From: Pararobbsia alpina_A
Lineage (GTDB): Bacteria > Pseudomonadota > Gammaproteobacteria > Burkholderiales > Burkholderiaceae
Direction: 5' to 3'
DNA length: 64,000 nucleotides
Assembly: GCF_965118125.1 (NCBI RefSeq)
Contig: NZ_OZ221287.1
Span: 2,976,001-3,040,000 of the forward strand
The notes below the pieces were generated by a model. The model was not told the origin of the DNA. It made no database searches and saw only the letters and a program-made list of their open reading frames with translations. This document shows, one piece after another, positions 8,509 to 16,410 of the stretch (the first letter of the stretch is position 1; each line of letters begins with the position of its first letter). Both the position numbers and the translations under genes were made by a program.

Positions 8509-9654
8509 TCAGTCGACGGTCGCGTCGACGTCCATGTCGACCGGCGCGCGGCGAGTCCGCGCACTTCCGAGCTTCGTGCGAAGCGCCTTGAGAATGGAAT
8601 CGGTACCGATCTCGCTGACCGCCCCGCCACTCTGAATGCCGATCGATTGGCAGCTGGGTGTCAGCCGCAATCGCATCGGCTCTTCACGAGCAAACAATGT
8701 GACGGTGCCGGTATCGGTCGTATGCGCCACATGCATCAGACCGCCATCGCAACCGGCAAAGACGGCACTGCGTGCTACGACTGCGCGAGACTGCAGGAGA
8801 CTCAATTGCCCGACCAATGACCGCACTTCAAATCGTCGGTAGGTCTGCTGGCAAATCGATTCAGCGATGGCGGCGCCGTTATCCGCACCCAGCAACACGA
8901 CGGTCGGCGGCACATCGATGTTGCCCGCCTCATCGAGCGCGCGAAGCAGCTCGGCCCACCGGTCATACGTTCGCCGAGGCTCAATTCCGCCAACCGCAAT
9001 ACACATAAAGCGTGTATCGGGCATCACGGCATCGACGCTGCGTTCGGTCGACGCGAAGCATCCGAGATACGGCTTCGCGATCTCATGCAGATCGTCGGGC
9101 GTCAGGTCGAACTGGAAAACGCGGTTGATCGCGGCGAAGCTGAATTGCGTCTGATTGCGATCCGGGCCGTAGAAGTATTCGAACAAACAAGCGAATGGGA
9201 GATGCTTGAAGTATTTCTTCTTGAGGCGAATCGACGGGAAGTTGAATTCGTTGAGCAGAACCGCGTCGTACTCGTGCTTCAACGCATCTTCGACACGATC
9301 GAATACGTTCGAGAAAATGTCATCTTCCTCGAATAGCGGAAACAGTTTAGGCAGCGTCAGCAGATCGATTTTGACGCCCATCCCGCGCAACAGGCTTCGG
9401 CCGGCCATATCCATCGTCGCATCGCCGAAATTGGCCTTACCTGTGTATAGCCACAAAATCCGTGCATCGCGTGGCAATGTCGAACGATAGAGCGGCAATT
9501 GACCGCCCATCGCGAGCGACATGCGCCGATGCAAATATTTCTTCGCGATTTTCAGTTTCGATGCACTTTCCAGAAAGCGCACGGGATCGTGCGGAACCGA
9601 TTCATACGGAATGCTTGTGGAACGTGCAACACAACGGTCGATCAGTCGAAACAT
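8509..9654 (-). CDS. Glycosyltransferase family 9-like protein (heptosyltransferase-like)
   Basis: Probable GT-B glycosyltransferase of 381 residues. The N-terminal Rossmann half has YTGKANFGDATMDMAGRS, the position where GT9 enzymes carry their Gly-Asp loop. The C-terminal half has LVGQLSLLQSRAVVARSAVF followed by AGCDGGLMHVAHTTDT and TVTLFA, matching the GT9 pattern (DSGpMHlA...PtvalFG). In heptosyltransferases this region binds the nucleotide sugar. No other lipopolysaccharide or capsule genes are adjacent, so donor and acceptor are unknown. It is isolated, faces away from a 0.7 kb gap of lower GC, and may be laterally acquired. Confidence 0.72.
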   Translation of the reverse strand: MFRLIDRCVARSTSIPYESVPHDPVRFLESASKLKIAKKYLHRRMSLAMGGQLPLYRSTLPRDARILWLYTGKANFGDATMDMAGRSLLRGMGVKIDLLTLPKLFPLFEEDDIFSNVFDRVEDALKHEYDAVLLNEFNFPSIRLKKKYFKHLPFACLFEYFYGPDRNQTQFSFAAINRVFQFDLTPDDLHEIAKPYLGCFASTERSVDAVMPDTRFMCIAVGGIEPRRTYDRWAELLRALDEAGNIDVPPTVVLLGADNGAAIAESICQQTYRRFEVRSLVGQLSLLQSRAVVARSAVFAGCDGGLMHVAHTTDTGTVTLFAREEPMRLRLTPSCQSIGIQSGGAVSEIGTDSILKALRTKLGSARTRRAPVDMDVDATVD

Positions 9655-10381
9655 ACTGTTTGTCGTCTACTGCATTTGCCACGTACGGCAAAAACTGGAT
9701 GAAAAGTCACATCGCAATCAGGATGCGTTGCTTGCGTATCGCCTTTTGACGTACTCGCGCGCGCTGGGCGTTCCAATCGGCGACGGGAGAATGCGTGGTT
9801 ATTTTGCGTAATGATTCAGATTATACGCATGATGTGAGACATCACCGTGAATTACAGATGCATCGAGTGAACCCAGTGAGGGACCGTGGCCCTTTCGGTA
9901 ATCTTGTCTCTTGACAATTCGAATACATTGACTCGGCTGGCTTGATCGATCCGGTTAACGGCAGGTATTCACATTTATTGAGCCAGATTGATTGCAAGGA
10001 TATTGTTTTTAACCCCGTTGATCCGGGAATCACAGATGCCGCGGCTATCGGAACTCAGACCGCATCCGTTCTGATAATGAACACATGTCAGTGATACGAC
10101 GCTTCGGCGAATCAGCCATTCAAACCCCTGTTTCGCCGTGGCACGATTTCACAAAGCGAAACGCGCCGTCGAAAAGTGAAAGCCCGAGTCGACATTACCC
10201 ATTCACATTTTGCATTCTGGGAAACACCACTTCGCGATGCGAAAAGCACGCCGCAAGTCATTGATTTCAAGTGTGTGAAACATGCTTCGAATCGCACATT
10301 CGAGGGGCGTGCATACGAAAGGAACGCCGTTAGACTTTTCTCAAAGGTTTCCTACTCGTTTCTTACTCGATGGAGCGCATC
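9655..10381. other. Gene-poor intergenic region
   Basis: About 730 bases, visibly richer in A/T than the neighbours, with no open frame that has a start site, ribosome site and recognisable protein. A TTGACA hexamer at 9911-9916 has no matching -10 box. No tRNA-like structure, insertion-sequence ends or integrase remnants were seen. It may carry the promoter of the small gene at 10382 and decayed sequence linked to the GT9-like gene. Confidence 0.6.
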
Positions 10382-10600
10382 ATGTTGAACGTCTATGTAG
10401 AGCCGGTGCCGAAGGGCCGATGGGGTCCGGTCGAAGGGTATGTGCTGGAGTTTCTGGACGGAACGAAACTCAGCCCGACGCTATTCGCATCCGAGCGAGT
10501 CGCCGTCAATGAGATCAAGTTGATGGGCCATGTTCCGATGGTCGCGAAGGTGCGTGTGACCGACAAACGGACATCCGAACATTGGGAGCGCACGGAGTAA
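10382..10600 (+). CDS. Conserved small hypothetical protein
   Basis: A 72-residue soluble protein beginning MLNVYVEPVPKGRWGPVEGY and ending HWERTE. The composition is that of a real compact alpha/beta domain rather than a shadow frame. The in-frame ATG at 10370 is rejected because GGAG at 10373 sits correctly for ATG 10382. I recall similar short proteins in Burkholderiaceae but know no function. It ends 35 bases before the bidirectional terminator shared with the opposite tRNA/lysC strand. Confidence 0.7.
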   Translation: MLNVYVEPVPKGRWGPVEGYVLEFLDGTKLSPTLFASERVAVNEIKLMGHVPMVAKVRVTDKRTSEHWERTE

Positions 10601-10635
10601 CGCGCGCATCGAAGTTTTTCGACCCCATAAAACAA

Positions 10636-10667
10636 AAACCCCGTAGAGCCGCGACTCTACGGGGTTT
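10636..10667. terminator. Strong bidirectional rho-independent terminator
   Basis: AAACCCCGTAGAG (10636-10648) and CTCTACGGGGTTT (10655-10667) form a perfect 13-base-pair stem with a 6-base loop. On the minus strand a T-rich tract continues beyond the stem, ending the lysC/tRNA-Ser transcript; on the plus strand it ends the small gene at 10382. Confidence 0.93.
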
Positions 10668-10679
10668 CGCCGCCATTGC

Positions 10680-10773
10680 TGGCGGAGACGGAGGGATTCG
10701 AACCCTCGATCCAAGTTTTAGCTCAGATGCTCCCTTAGCAGGGGAGTGCCTTCGACCACTCGGCCACGTCTCC
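10680..10773 (-). tRNA. serX: tRNA-Ser (anticodon GCU)
   Basis: The minus strand folds as a class II tRNA: acceptor GGAGACG/CGTCTCC, D arm with GGCCGAGTGG, anticodon stem CTCCC/GGGAG around loop CTGCTAA (anticodon GCT at 10737-10739), a long variable arm as expected for Ser, T arm GAGGGTTCGAATCCCTC, discriminator G and an encoded CCA (10680-10682). It reads AGC/AGU serine codons. It lies between lysC and the terminator at 10636-10667. Confidence 0.96.
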
Positions 10774-10903
10774 CAAACTGTCTCATCGCGGCGGAAGCCT
10801 TTCGCGACGAGACGTGAATCATAGCGGCAAAGCGTTGAACGGTCAAATACAGGCAGACGCTTTTACCCATATTTTTTGTCACGCGTTTGCCTTGGCGATG
10901 TCG

Positions 10904-12154
10904 TTACGCCTGGTCGAGTTCGAACGCCTTATGCAGCGCGCGCACGGCGAGCTCCATATACTTCTCGTCGATCAGCACCGAGATCTTGATCTCCGACGTC
11001 GAGATCATCTGGATGTTGATGCCCTCTTCCGACAAGGTACGGAACATCTTGCTTGCGATACCGACATGCGAACGCATGCCGACGCCGACGACCGATACCT
11101 TCGACACCTTCGCATCGCCGAGCACCTTGCCCGCGCCAACATGACCCTTGACGTGTTCCGTCAGGATGTCCATAGCGCGCGTGTAGTCGCCGCGACCCAC
11201 GGTGAACGTGAAGTCGGTCAGACCATCGATACTCTGGTTCTGGATGATCATGTCGACGTCGATGTTCGCGTCGGCGACCGGGCCGAGGATCTGATAAGCG
11301 ATGCCGGGCTTGTCCGGAACATCCGCGACAATGATCCGCGCTTCGTCGCGCTGGAAGGCAATGCCCGAAATAACCGCTGCTTCCATGGTGTCGTCTTCTT
11401 CAAAAGTAATCAGGGTGCCCGAACGCATCTCGACGTCGAGCGGAATCTGCGGATCAGTGAGGCTCGACAGCACGCGGGTCTTCACGCGGTACTTGCCGGC
11501 GAACTCGACCGAACGGATTTGCAGGACCTTCGAACCGAGGCTCGCCATTTCGAGCATCTCTTCGAACGTGATGCGATCGAGGCGACGTGCTTCGTCGACC
11601 ACACGCGGGTCCGTCGTGTACACGCCATCGACGTCCGTATAGATCAGGCACTCTTCGGCCTTTAGCGCCGCGGCAACCGCAACGGCCGACGTGTCGGAAC
11701 CGCCGCGACCCAGCGTCGTGATGTGACCATCGGGATCGACACCCTGAAAGCCCGTGATCACGACGACCTTGCCCGAATCGAGATCGGCCAGCACGCGTTT
11801 GTCGTCGATGCTCGAAATGCGCGCTTTGGTAAAGGCACTGTCAGTGGCGATCGGCACTTGCCAGCCAGCGTAGCTGACTGCGTCGACGCCGGCTTCCTGC
11901 AGCGCAATCGCGAGCAGGCCGACGCTGACCTGCTCGCCCGTCGCGGCGATCAGATCGAGTTCACGCGGGCTCGGCTGCGAGGCGATTTCTTTCGCAAGAC
12001 CGAGCAGACGATTCGTTTCGCCCGACATCGCCGACGGCACGACGACCATCTTGTGGCCAGCCTTGTGCCATTTGGCGACGCGTGCTGCGACATTCTTGAT
12101 GCGCTCGACGGAGCCCATCGACGTGCCGCCGTATTTATGTACGATCAGTGCCAT
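10904..12154 (-). CDS. lysC: Aspartate kinase
   Basis: Phosphorylates aspartate, the first step to lysine, threonine, methionine and diaminopimelate. The 416-residue protein begins MALIVHKYGGTSMGSVERIK, with the KYGGTS kinase signature, carries GRGGSDTSAVAVAA (substrate and ATP site) and ends in two ACT domains (from about residue 265) that normally mediate lysine/threonine feedback. The start has no clear ribosome site, only an A-rich run. It is the last protein gene of the minus-strand run before tRNA-Ser. dapA at 36 kb acts two steps later in the same pathway. Confidence 0.96.
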   Translation of the reverse strand: MALIVHKYGGTSMGSVERIKNVAARVAKWHKAGHKMVVVPSAMSGETNRLLGLAKEIASQPSPRELDLIAATGEQVSVGLLAIALQEAGVDAVSYAGWQVPIATDSAFTKARISSIDDKRVLADLDSGKVVVITGFQGVDPDGHITTLGRGGSDTSAVAVAAALKAEECLIYTDVDGVYTTDPRVVDEARRLDRITFEEMLEMASLGSKVLQIRSVEFAGKYRVKTRVLSSLTDPQIPLDVEMRSGTLITFEEDDTMEAAVISGIAFQRDEARIIVADVPDKPGIAYQILGPVADANIDVDMIIQNQSIDGLTDFTFTVGRGDYTRAMDILTEHVKGHVGAGKVLGDAKVSKVSVVGVGMRSHVGIASKMFRTLSEEGINIQMISTSEIKISVLIDEKYMELAVRALHKAFELDQA

Positions 12155-12334
12155 TTTTTTTCGAAACTACGTGGTTCAGAGCGATTGGGCAAGCATTCGA
12201 AAATAAACGATGCTCGCCGAAAAAACAAGGGGTTAGCACGCATCAAATCGCGTTGAGCGCACGTTCGCGCATTAAATGGGAACACGTGTGGCGTGCGTGC
12301 CGCATGAGTGAGGTCCGCGCGAAGTCAGTGCGTT

Positions 12335-14266
12335 TCATGCGATCAACGCATCCTCGCGCCACTCGAGACGCAGCCATTCGGTTTGCGCTTGTGTCCCTGC
12401 TTGTGTCCCTGCTTGTGTCCCTGCTTGTGTCCCTGCTTGTGTCCCTGCTTGCGTGCCTGCTTGCGTGCCTGCTTGTGTCCCTGCTTGCGTGCCTGCTTCT
12501 GAGCCCGTTCGTGCATCGGTTTGCAGGTTCGTTTTCGAATCGAGCACCGCAACGTCGCGATTCAGGCCGAGTCCGGGCACATAGAGCACCGCGTCGCCGA
12601 GCAAAATCACGGGCACATCGCGACGCCACGACGGCAATCCCGCTTCCTGGAACAGATTCTTGAGACTTCGGGACGGTCTTCCCGCACCGACTCGCATACG
12701 CTCTCCTCCGCTACGCTGCACGGCGCGCAGCACGCGATCGCGCAGCCGCGCGGCGGGCACGCGTTCTGGATCGGTGACGTCGGTGGGCACGAACACGAGC
12801 GTGCCGTGCCAGGGAGGCAGGTGCCAGACGGGTTGGCCGGTCCAGTCGAGTCGCCAATCGAGCGCCGGATCACCTGCACGATCGCGCTGTCGACGTGATG
12901 ACTGGACAAGCGCCGGATCAGATGACCGATCATTGTGCCGATCGGCGGCATGGTCAAAGTGCGAATCAGATTCATCGCCGAACGACTCATTCAGCGACTC
13001 ATTCAGCACTTCATCAAGTTCCGAATCGTCTCGGCCTGCGTGCCGGCGCGCCGTTTCCCATGTGAGCACATCACGATAGTGGCGCAACAAGCGTCCCTCA
13101 TGACTGCACGACAGCGGCCGGTCGCTCGCAGCCGAACGAAGCCGACCGACAAGACTGTCGAAGCGCGCCACGCTCATTGCACGCATGCCATATGCACGAA
13201 TCCAGTAGCGCAGCACGTTCGCCGCACGCAAGGGACTCGCTATATCGAGCAAGCGCCACTCGGAGAGCGACAACGCTGGCGGCGCATCCCCTTCCATCTG
13301 TACTTTCAGCGATTGCATATCCATCGCCGCGTATTCATCGAGCAGCGCCTGCGCATCCGCCGCATGACGCGCGCTTCGCGCGAGCCCCTCACGGAACGAC
13401 GGAAAGCGGCGAGCCAGCGGCGGGATCACTTCGTGGCGCAACGCGTTGCGCACGTAACGCACATCGTCGTTCGACTCGTCGTCGATCCATTGCAATCCGC
13501 GTGAATGGGCATACTCGATCAATATCGACCTGGGTAAATCGAGCAGCGGACGCACAATTCGCACCGCGGGGCTCTTTGGTTTCGAATCGATCTGCGCAAT
13601 CGCGGGCATGGAAGCAAGGCCACGCAGCCCAGCACCTCGCACTGCCTGAAGCAGGAATGTCTCGGCCTGGTCGTCGGCGTGATGCCCGAGGAACATGACA
13701 GGTACGTCCGCGCCTTCACACATCTCGAACAACGCGCGGTAGCGAGCGTCACGCGCAGCGCCTTCGATACCTGCATCGTCGTCGCGAGCAACGGTGACGC
13801 GACGTGCATCGAACGCGACGTCTGCGGCGCGCGCCGCCTCCCGCGCATGATCGAGCCATGCATCGGCGTGAGGACTCAAGCCGTGATGAACGTGCAACGC
13901 GATACAGCGCGACGCGCCCACGACCCGCGCTGTCGCATCGAGCAGCACGCTCGAATCGAGTCCACCGCTCAGGGCAATGGCAACGCGCAGTGCGCCATCG
14001 GACATGCGGTCCGTTGCAGCAGCGTCGTCCGAATCCGAAATGCCTTTGGAAGCCTCGTCCGAGTTAGCCGAACGGACGGACGCAACGACGCGCGCGCCCG
14101 ATGCGCGATTCGCATCGGCATGCTTGCGTGATACATCGGGAGAAGCGAGAGAATGCATGACCGCACGAACGGCGGTCAGAACCGATTCGTCCGAGCCCCG
14201 TTCAGCGCGGTCGGACGAATCGCTGCCGGACTTATTGTCCGGGGTGGCTTTCCTTGAACTTGCCAT
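12335..14266 (-). CDS. tilS: tRNA(Ile)-lysidine synthase with repeat-containing C-terminus
   Basis: Modifies the wobble C of tRNA-Ile(CAU) to lysidine so that it reads AUA. The PP-loop ATP motif SGGLDSS is at about residues 98-104, followed by HHADDQAETFLLQAVRGAGLR-type TilS sequence and a C-terminal domain ending near VLYVPGLGLNRD. The product, 643 residues, is much longer than E. coli TilS (432). The excess is in three low-complexity parts: an Asp/Ser-rich N-terminus, an Asp/Ser/Arg-rich middle insert, and a tail of about nine Ala-Gly-Thr-Gln repeats. The ATG at 14266 overlaps the accA end by 35 bases, suggesting translational coupling; ATG at 14158 is an alternative but would cut into the first helix. 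Confidence 0.9.
   Translation of the reverse strand: MASSRKATPDNKSGSDSSDRAERGSDESVLTAVRAVMHSLASPDVSRKHADANRASGARVVASVRSANSDEASKGISDSDDAAATDRMSDGALRVAIALSGGLDSSVLLDATARVVGASRCIALHVHHGLSPHADAWLDHAREAARAADVAFDARRVTVARDDDAGIEGAARDARYRALFEMCEGADVPVMFLGHHADDQAETFLLQAVRGAGLRGLASMPAIAQIDSKPKSPAVRIVRPLLDLPRSILIEYAHSRGLQWIDDESNDDVRYVRNALRHEVIPPLARRFPSFREGLARSARHAADAQALLDEYAAMDMQSLKVQMEGDAPPALSLSEWRLLDIASPLRAANVLRYWIRAYGMRAMSVARFDSLVGRLRSAASDRPLSCSHEGRLLRHYRDVLTWETARRHAGRDDSELDEVLNESLNESFGDESDSHFDHAADRHNDRSSDPALVQSSRRQRDRAGDPALDWRLDWTGQPVWHLPPWHGTLVFVPTDVTDPERVPAARLRDRVLRAVQRSGGERMRVGAGRPSRSLKNLFQEAGLPSWRRDVPVILLGDAVLYVPGLGLNRDVAVLDSKTNLQTDARTGSEAGTQAGTQAGTQAGTQAGTQAGTQAGTQAGTQAGTQAQTEWLRLEWREDALIA
12387..12506. 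repeat. 12-bp tandem repeat inside tilS
   Basis: Nine consecutive 12-base units (12387-12494) plus a diverged tenth. Two unit types occur, GCTTGTGTCCCT (six copies) and GCTTGCGTGCCT (three copies); on the coding strand both specify Gly-Thr-Gln-Ala, so the differences are synonymous. The length is a multiple of three, so copy-number change would keep the frame. Confidence 0.97.
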
Positions 14267-15203
14267 AGCTCATGAGGCGCTCATGCCGGCGCTCGCGCAG
14301 TTCCTTCGTGCTCATGCCCTGGAACTGGCGCACCGAGTCAGCGAGCGCGCGACGCAGCATCGCAGCCATGTTCTTCGGATCGCGGTGTGCGCCGCCGAGC
14401 GGTTCGTTGACGATCTTGTCGATCAGACCCAGCGCCTTCAGACGATGCGCGGTCAGACCCAGCGCTTCCGCGGCTTCAGGCGCCTTCGATGCGCTCTTCC
14501 ACAGAATCGAAGCACAGCCTTCAGGCGAGATCACCGAATACGTGGCGAACTGCAGCATCACGACCGTGTCGGCCACAGCGACGGCCAGTGCACCGCCCGA
14601 GCCGCCTTCGCCGATGATCGTCGCGATGATGGGCACCTTGAGCTCGGCCATCACGTAGAGGTTGTGACCGATCGCTTCGGACTGGCCACGCTCTTCCGCG
14701 TCGATACCCGGATAGGCACCCGGCGTGTCGATAAACGTGAACAAGGGCAAACCGAACTTCTCGGCAAGGCGCATCAGACGTTCGGCCTTGCGATAGCCTT
14801 CGGGCTTGGGCATGCCGAAGTTGCGCGCTGCGCGTTCCTTCGTATCGCGGCCCTTCTGCTGGCCGATGACCATGCAGGCCTGGCCGTTGAAGCGTGCGAG
14901 GCCGCCGATGATCGACTGATCGTCAGCGAAGTTACGATCGCCATGCAGCTCGTGGAAATCGGTGAACATTTCGTTCACGTAGTCGAGCGTGTACGGACGC
15001 TGCGGATGACGCGCGATTTGCGAAACCTGCCACGGTGACAGGTTTGCGTACAGATCCTTGGTGAGCTGCTGGCTCTTTTTCGAGAGCCGGTCGATCTCTT
15101 CCGAAATATCGACAGCCGAATCGTCCTGCACAAATCGCAGTTCGTCGATCTTCGCCTCGAGCTCAGCGATCGGCTGCTCGAAATCCAGAAAAGTGGTCTT
15201 CAT
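14232..15203 (-). CDS. accA: Acetyl-CoA carboxylase, carboxyltransferase alpha subunit
   Basis: With AccD transfers carboxyl from biotin to acetyl-CoA, the first committed step of fatty-acid synthesis. The 323-residue product begins MKTTFLDFEQPIAELEAKI and has the AccA signatures QKGRDTKERAARNFGMPKPE, FIDTPGAYPG and IGEGGSGGALA. Length is normal. It is separated from the alkA-like gene by 206 bases and overlaps tilS by 35 bases. Confidence 0.97.
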   Translation of the reverse strand: MKTTFLDFEQPIAELEAKIDELRFVQDDSAVDISEEIDRLSKKSQQLTKDLYANLSPWQVSQIARHPQRPYTLDYVNEMFTDFHELHGDRNFADDQSIIGGLARFNGQACMVIGQQKGRDTKERAARNFGMPKPEGYRKAERLMRLAEKFGLPLFTFIDTPGAYPGIDAEERGQSEAIGHNLYVMAELKVPIIATIIGEGGSGGALAVAVADTVVMLQFATYSVISPEGCASILWKSASKAPEAAEALGLTAHRLKALGLIDKIVNEPLGGAHRDPKNMAAMLRRALADSVRQFQGMSTKELRERRHERLMSYGKFKESHPGQ

Positions 15204-15409
15204 CGTTCAAATCCTTCGGTCTTGCCGGAAGCGCGTATTCTAAATCAGTCCGGGCGCGCTGCGGATATTCGCTCAAGAGCCTTATTGGACGGGGGTTCGC
15301 GGCCGATTCACGTACGTTTTTGCACGTTGCCCGACCGCAATGATTGCCGCAAACCGCATGCCACGCCGGTCATCCTGACCGCATCAGGGTCTGATCAGAC
15401 GCCGAGTCG

Positions 15410-16387
15410 TCAGACTGCGACGTTATCGAGGCTACGCCACATATACCATGTTGCCACCGTACGCCACGGTTCCCAGTTTGCCGCCACCTCGCGCGCTTCG
15501 CTACGCGTGACGGGCTCACCGCTGAAGTAGTTGACGCTGATCGCCTGAATCAGGCCGACATCGTCGAGCGGCAACACATCCGGGCGCATCAGATTGAAAA
15601 TCAGGAACATCTCGGCCGTCCAGCGACCGATGCCGCGAATCTGCGTGAGTTCCGCAATCACGGCCTCATCGTCCATCGTCGCCCACGTATCGACGTGCAA
15701 CGCACCCGATACGAAGTGCTCGGCGAGATCGAGGATGTATTCGGCCTTGCGCTTGGACAAGCCGCACGCCGAGAGCTTCTCGAGTCCGAGCCGTGTGAAC
15801 TTCGCGGGCGCGAGCGTCGGACAGGCTTCCTTCACGCGTTCCCACACGGCTTGCGCGGCCTTCACCGAAATCTGCTGGCCGACGATCGAGCGTGCGAGCG
15901 TGACGAACGGATCGTGACGCACCGCGAGGTGGACCGGCCCGAACTGCGGAATCAGTTTCTTGAGAATGCGGTCGCGCCGCACGAGATCCGCACACGCGCG
16001 ATCCCAGTAGTCGGGACGCGTGACGGTCGGCTCGAGCAGCCCGGTCTGTACCGACGCGGCAGGTTCCTTCGCACTCGTCGTACGCGACTTGCGAACAACT
16101 TCGCCCTCGCCCACCGGCTCGATACGCTCGGCGATGACGGGCTCCGCGGCACGCGGCTGCGTTTTGCGCGCAGGCGTTTTGCGCGCCGCCGTGGCGCTCG
16201 CTCCTGTGCTGGCCGGGCCCGCCGCGCCATTCGTGACGCGCGCAGTCCCTTGCTTAGCGGTCTCGTGCTTAGCGGCCGTCTTGCGCGCCGTTTTGCCCGT
16301 CGTCTTACGCCCCGCGGCGTCCGCGGACGTACCGACCTTGCCGGCGCTCGTGCGCTTGCGCGCCACGCTCTTACTGGCCGTTGCCAT
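15410..16387 (-). CDS. DNA-3-methyladenine glycosylase II family, with basic N-terminal tail
   Basis: Base-excision repair glycosylase of the AlkA/HhH-GPD superfamily, removing alkylated purines. The catalytic part (residues about 125-320) has the helix-hairpin-helix LTQIRGIGRWTAEMFLIFN followed by PDVLPLDDVGL with the catalytic Asp, and the earlier SIVGQQISVKAAQ. Before it lies about 115 residues of Ala/Lys/Thr/Arg-rich sequence with repeated ARKT, TARKT and PARKT, resembling histone H1-like tails. ATG at 16387 is preferred over 16426 because GGGAGG lies 6 bases upstream. It follows cysS by 23 bases and is probably cotranscribed. Confidence 0.9.
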   Translation of the reverse strand: MATASKSVARKRTSAGKVGTSADAAGRKTTGKTARKTAAKHETAKQGTARVTNGAAGPASTGASATAARKTPARKTQPRAAEPVIAERIEPVGEGEVVRKSRTTSAKEPAASVQTGLLEPTVTRPDYWDRACADLVRRDRILKKLIPQFGPVHLAVRHDPFVTLARSIVGQQISVKAAQAVWERVKEACPTLAPAKFTRLGLEKLSACGLSKRKAEYILDLAEHFVSGALHVDTWATMDDEAVIAELTQIRGIGRWTAEMFLIFNLMRPDVLPLDDVGLIQAISVNYFSGEPVTRSEAREVAANWEPWRTVATWYMWRSLDNVAV

Positions 16388-16410
16388 CTCGCCTCCCGGT
16401 TGTCGCCCGG

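Noticed and set aside
10680..10773. tRNA-Ser as integration site of a mobile island
   Set aside because: No integrase gene, no direct repeat of the tRNA 3' end and no phage or conjugation genes nearby.
10904..12300. Lysine riboswitch upstream of lysC
   Set aside because: Only 180 bases separate tilS from lysC and no L-box-like helices were recognised.
12308..12502. Cys/Leu/Pro-repeat small protein on the plus strand
   Set aside because: Produced only by reading the tilS 12-bp repeat on the wrong strand.
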